From the NCBI RefSeq assembly GCF_000186225.1, contig NC_014933.1, positions 434,001 to 498,000 of the forward strand: 64,000 bases of DNA, given 5' to 3'. The translations under genes and the position numbers were made by a program. The notes under the pieces were generated by a model. The model saw only the letters and a program-made list of their open reading frames with translations. It was not told the DNA's origin and ran no database searches. This DNA is from Bacteroides helcogenes P 36-108. GTDB taxonomy: Bacteria; Bacteroidota; Bacteroidia; Bacteroidales; Bacteroidaceae. Every line of letters starts with the position of its first letter. Position 1 is the stretch's first letter. Of this stretch, positions 61,514 through 64,000 are shown in pieces.

Positions 61514-62230
61514 CTACAATCTCTTAATCACGTACTCCGCCAAATAGCAGCCAAAGACGGCAGGCATATAGCTTATCGTGCCGCAGGTGGATTTCTTATT
61601 CATCTCGTCTTCGGTCAGGATAACGGCGTTGGGGTCTGCCTGCTCCGTACTGAACACTACCGGCAGCTTGCGCTTGATGCCCATCTTCTGGAGCCGCTTG
61701 CGCACCGCCTTGCTCAATCCGCAGTGATAGGTATCCCAAATGTCGGCAAAACGCACTTGCGTGATGTCGCTCTTTGCCCCTGCTCCCATACTCGACACTA
61801 TCCTGATGCGGCGTTTCATCGCCTCCGCTATCAGGTGGCACTTCGGAGCAAGCGTATCAATGGCATCCACCACAAAATCATACGCATCCGCATCGAGCAA
61901 CTCAGGGATGTTTTCATCTTTCAGGAACACGGGCAGCACCCGGAGTTGCACCTCCGGATTTATATCCCTGAAACGTGCCTCCAGAATTTCCGCCTTCTGC
62001 CTACCCATCGTGGAATGCAAGGCAGGCAATTGGCGATTGATGTTGGAAGGCTGCACCGTATCGGCATCCACAATTGTCATCCGTCCCACCCCGGCACGGC
62101 ATATCATCTCGGCGGCATAAGCGCCTACCCCACCCAGTCCCACAACAAGTACGTGCGCCCGGTGCAGGCGTTCCATTTTCTCATCTCCCAGCAAGAGCCG
62201 GGTTCTCTGTTTCCAATCTCCCATCTTCAA
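61514..62230 (-). CDS. tcdA: ThiF-type tRNA threonylcarbamoyladenosine dehydratase
   Basis: 238 residues of the E1-like family: adenylate-binding VVGLGGVGAYAAEMICRAGV, DADTVQPSNINRQLPA, and the C-terminal CGTISYMPAVFGCYLAEYVI. The arrangement of these blocks matches TcdA (CsdL), which cyclises t6A in tRNA, and not a ubiquitin-like system. Start at residue 1 or 3 possible. Confidence 0.88.
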   Translation of the reverse strand: MKMGDWKQRTRLLLGDEKMERLHRAHVLVVGLGGVGAYAAEMICRAGVGRMTIVDADTVQPSNINRQLPALHSTMGRQKAEILEARFRDINPEVQLRVLPVFLKDENIPELLDADAYDFVVDAIDTLAPKCHLIAEAMKRRIRIVSSMGAGAKSDITQVRFADIWDTYHCGLSKAVRKRLQKMGIKRKLPVVFSTEQADPNAVILTEDEMNKKSTCGTISYMPAVFGCYLAEYVIKRL

Positions 62231-62254
62231 GTCACTAACCGTTAATTACTAAGT

Positions 62255-64000
62255 TCAGTTCTTCCCGAACCATTTATAGAACCACTTGCCCACCTTCTCG
62301 TAATGTTGCGATTCATTGTTTCCGCGAGGATTGGAGAAAGACACCGCATCCTGAGGTTCACCAAGTTGATCGGGATACAAGACAATCAAACTGTTGTTTG
62401 CAAAATACTTGCTGATCTGCCCCGGCAGCTTCTCAAAAGAGCTGTCATAAGAAATGGATCCCCGGCGCGCGCTGATTATCACCAGCAAATGATCATAATT
62501 CACTTGCCCCGTCAGCAGCAACAAGTCTCCCCAATCATCCAGACGTGAAAAGTCTGTAAGGGTTTGTCCGTATTTCTTCTTCACCAGCGCCTGCAGGTGA
62601 GCCGTGGTTTCTTCATTGGCAAAAAAGTGCAGGCGGCAACCCAAAGTCCCCCCCAAACGGCAGAAATGTTCCAGCCACTTCTGGAAGCCTGCCTCGTATT
62701 CCGCCTTGGGAGGCACTGCGACGATTACCCGCCTTATCGTATTGATAGGCATCAGTAATTTGGTAACCATCACCTCCCGGTGCAAGCCTTTCAGCAGATT
62801 CTCCGTAAGCATGCCGAAGAATGAATCCACGATATTGATCCTGCGGTGCAGGCCTATGATGACATCCGTAACCTCATACTCCTTGGCCGTATGGATAATG
62901 CCGGAGGCGATGTTCATGTCGTAACGGGTAATCTGCCTTAACGGAACATCCGCCGAAGCCGTTATCATGGCAGCCATCTCCAAATGTCGCTTGCCCCTAA
63001 GCTCCGCAACTTCCGAACTGCCGTCGTCGTTGATGACATTCAGGGCCAGCAGATTATCCTTCTGCTTCGGATCACGTATCACCAAAGACAAGTTCATCAG
63101 ATCTTCAATCGTATCGGGATTGGCCACGGGAATCAGTATCCTCTCCCCTTCCGCAGAACGGTTCTCCTCCAGATGCGCCTCGTCCATGGCTATCTTACGT
63201 GCAGCGCGTTCGGTGATGAAAGAGCTCACGATGCAAGTCACAAGAATCAGCAGAACCGTACCGTTCAAAACATCATCATTCAACAGCCGTTCCCCGCCGG
63301 GCAGGATAATGTTATACCCCACCAATACGGCCGCCAGGGTCGCTGCAGCCTGTGCATTACTCAATCCATACATCAGCTCGCGCTCTACACCCCCCATCCC
63401 ATAAATCTTCTGAGTCAGCCAGCAGGCAATCCATTTTCCCGTCAGCGCCACGGCAATCATCACAGCCGCCACCTTCAAGGCATCGCCGCGACCGAAAATC
63501 ACGTGCAAGTCTATCAGCATTCCCACACCGATCAGGAAGTACGGAATGAAAAGCGCATTGCCCACAAACTCCAGATGATTCATCAGGGGGGAGACATGCG
63601 GAATAAGACGGTTCAGCACCAATCCGGCAAGGAAAGCACCCAGAATTCCTTCCATTCCCACAAATTCCATCAAACCGGCTCCCAGAAACACCATGGCAAG
63701 CACAAAGATAAACTGCATCACATTGTCATCATATCGCCGGAAAAACCAACGTCCTATACGCGGAAAGGAATATACGATCAAAACACCCAGGAATATGACT
63801 TTGACTACCAGCCAAATCCAGAACAAGCCATCGGACTCTCCTTTGAAGAGCCCTCCCACCACGGCCAATACCAGCAAGGTGAGTGTGTCCGTTACGGCCG
63901 TACCTCCCACAGCGATACTGACACTGCGATGCCTCGACACACCATAACGAATGACAATGGGATAAGCCACCAGCGTATGCGAAGCATACATACTGGCCAG
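62255..64000 (-). CDS. Cation:proton antiporter (CPA2 type) with C-terminal USP-like region, 5' truncated by window edge
   Basis: At least 581 residues; the frame stays open to base 64000, so the start lies outside. About ten hydrophobic segments of the Na+/H+ exchanger fold are seen, including GTAVTDTLTLLVLAVVGGLF and GMEGILGAFLAGLVLNRLIP. From about residue 300 a soluble region has universal-stress-like pieces (RILIPVANPDTIEDLMNLSL, VTDVIIGLHRRINIVDSFFG). It probably exchanges Na+ or K+ for protons at the inner membrane; the ion is not readable from sequence. Confidence 0.85.
   Translation of the reverse strand: MASMYASHTLVAYPIVIRYGVSRHRSVSIAVGGTAVTDTLTLLVLAVVGGLFKGESDGLFWIWLVVKVIFLGVLIVYSFPRIGRWFFRRYDDNVMQFIFVLAMVFLGAGLMEFVGMEGILGAFLAGLVLNRLIPHVSPLMNHLEFVGNALFIPYFLIGVGMLIDLHVIFGRGDALKVAAVMIAVALTGKWIACWLTQKIYGMGGVERELMYGLSNAQAAATLAAVLVGYNIILPGGERLLNDDVLNGTVLLILVTCIVSSFITERAARKIAMDEAHLEENRSAEGERILIPVANPDTIEDLMNLSLVIRDPKQKDNLLALNVINDDGSSEVAELRGKRHLEMAAMITASADVPLRQITRYDMNIASGIIHTAKEYEVTDVIIGLHRRINIVDSFFGMLTENLLKGLHREVMVTKLLMPINTIRRVIVAVPPKAEYEAGFQKWLEHFCRLGGTLGCRLHFFANEETTAHLQALVKKKYGQTLTDFSRLDDWGDLLLLTGQVNYDHLLVIISARRGSISYDSSFEKLPGQISKYFANNSLIVLYPDQLGEPQDAVSFSNPRGNNESQHYEKVGKWFYKWFGKN

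Noticed and set aside
1..64000. tRNA or rRNA genes
   Set aside because: I found no cloverleaf with conserved TTCRA arms or rRNA-like stretch in the intergenic regions read; a covariance-model scan would settle it.

Overview
The window reads as chromosomal DNA of a Bacteroides-type gut bacterium (order Bacteroidales). Three things point there: promoters of the TAnnTTTG (-7) type, twice with TTTG exactly 19 bp upstream; two SusC/SusD outer-membrane pairs and many secreted lipoproteins; and an N-succinylornithine-type carbamoyltransferase beside proBA. No rRNA, tRNA, CRISPR array, integrase or transposase was found. The species cannot be fixed from the sequence alone.

Layout. 1-2908 (+): proline/arginine genes (end of proB, proA, the succinylornithine carbamoyltransferase). 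2993-8001 (-): a tight run PASTA protein, rluD-type synthase, ddl, acyltransferase, NigD-like lipoprotein, rhodanese lipoprotein, then rpmH. 8547-10997 (+): efp, a glycosyltransferase, radC. 11024-15914 (-): an unusual run of exported proteins in which one small domain (marked by FVKSNAE) occurs three times plus a remnant, interleaved with a double-DTG retropepsin-like lipoprotein and a six-bladed beta-propeller. 16036-22001 (-): SusC, SusD and a discoidin-like lipoprotein, with an 825-bp upstream region carrying several dyads. 22827-30295: MIP18-family protein and LpxH-like hydrolase (+), alkaline phosphatase, pta-ackA, and exported proteins (-) that continue to 34401. 34761-38792: LrgA/LrgB, DUF2156 and GNAT proteins (+), and a TonB-CTD secreted protein (-). 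38795-43399 (-): folP, cdaA, tldD, pmbA. 43511-52014: TPR histidine kinase, murF, VanZ protein (-), NSS transporter, a HhH gene broken by one in-frame amber codon, and a GH89 alpha-N-acetylglucosaminidase.

The accessory stretch is 52015-56290. It starts with a 94-bp element made of two direct and two inverted 22-bp units. A lipoprotein-signal fragment follows, then a protein with a complete JAMM metallopeptidase motif, two intact tandem small exported proteins with conserved ends and a variable middle, a third truncated copy, a second copy of the promoter/leader, a short lipoprotein, a LolD-like ABC ATPase on the other strand, and a collapsed hybrid histidine kinase. It is AT-rich and recombined, and resembles an effector with duplicated partner (immunity-like) genes. 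This is the best candidate for something undescribed, but function is inferred from architecture only. A second SusC/SusD pair (56384-61323), a TcdA/ThiF-type enzyme and a truncated cation:proton antiporter close the window.

The genes link into amino-acid synthesis, peptidoglycan assembly (ddl, murF, PASTA protein), acetate production (pta-ackA), c-di-AMP synthesis (cdaA) and glycan capture at the cell surface (two SusCD pairs, GH89).
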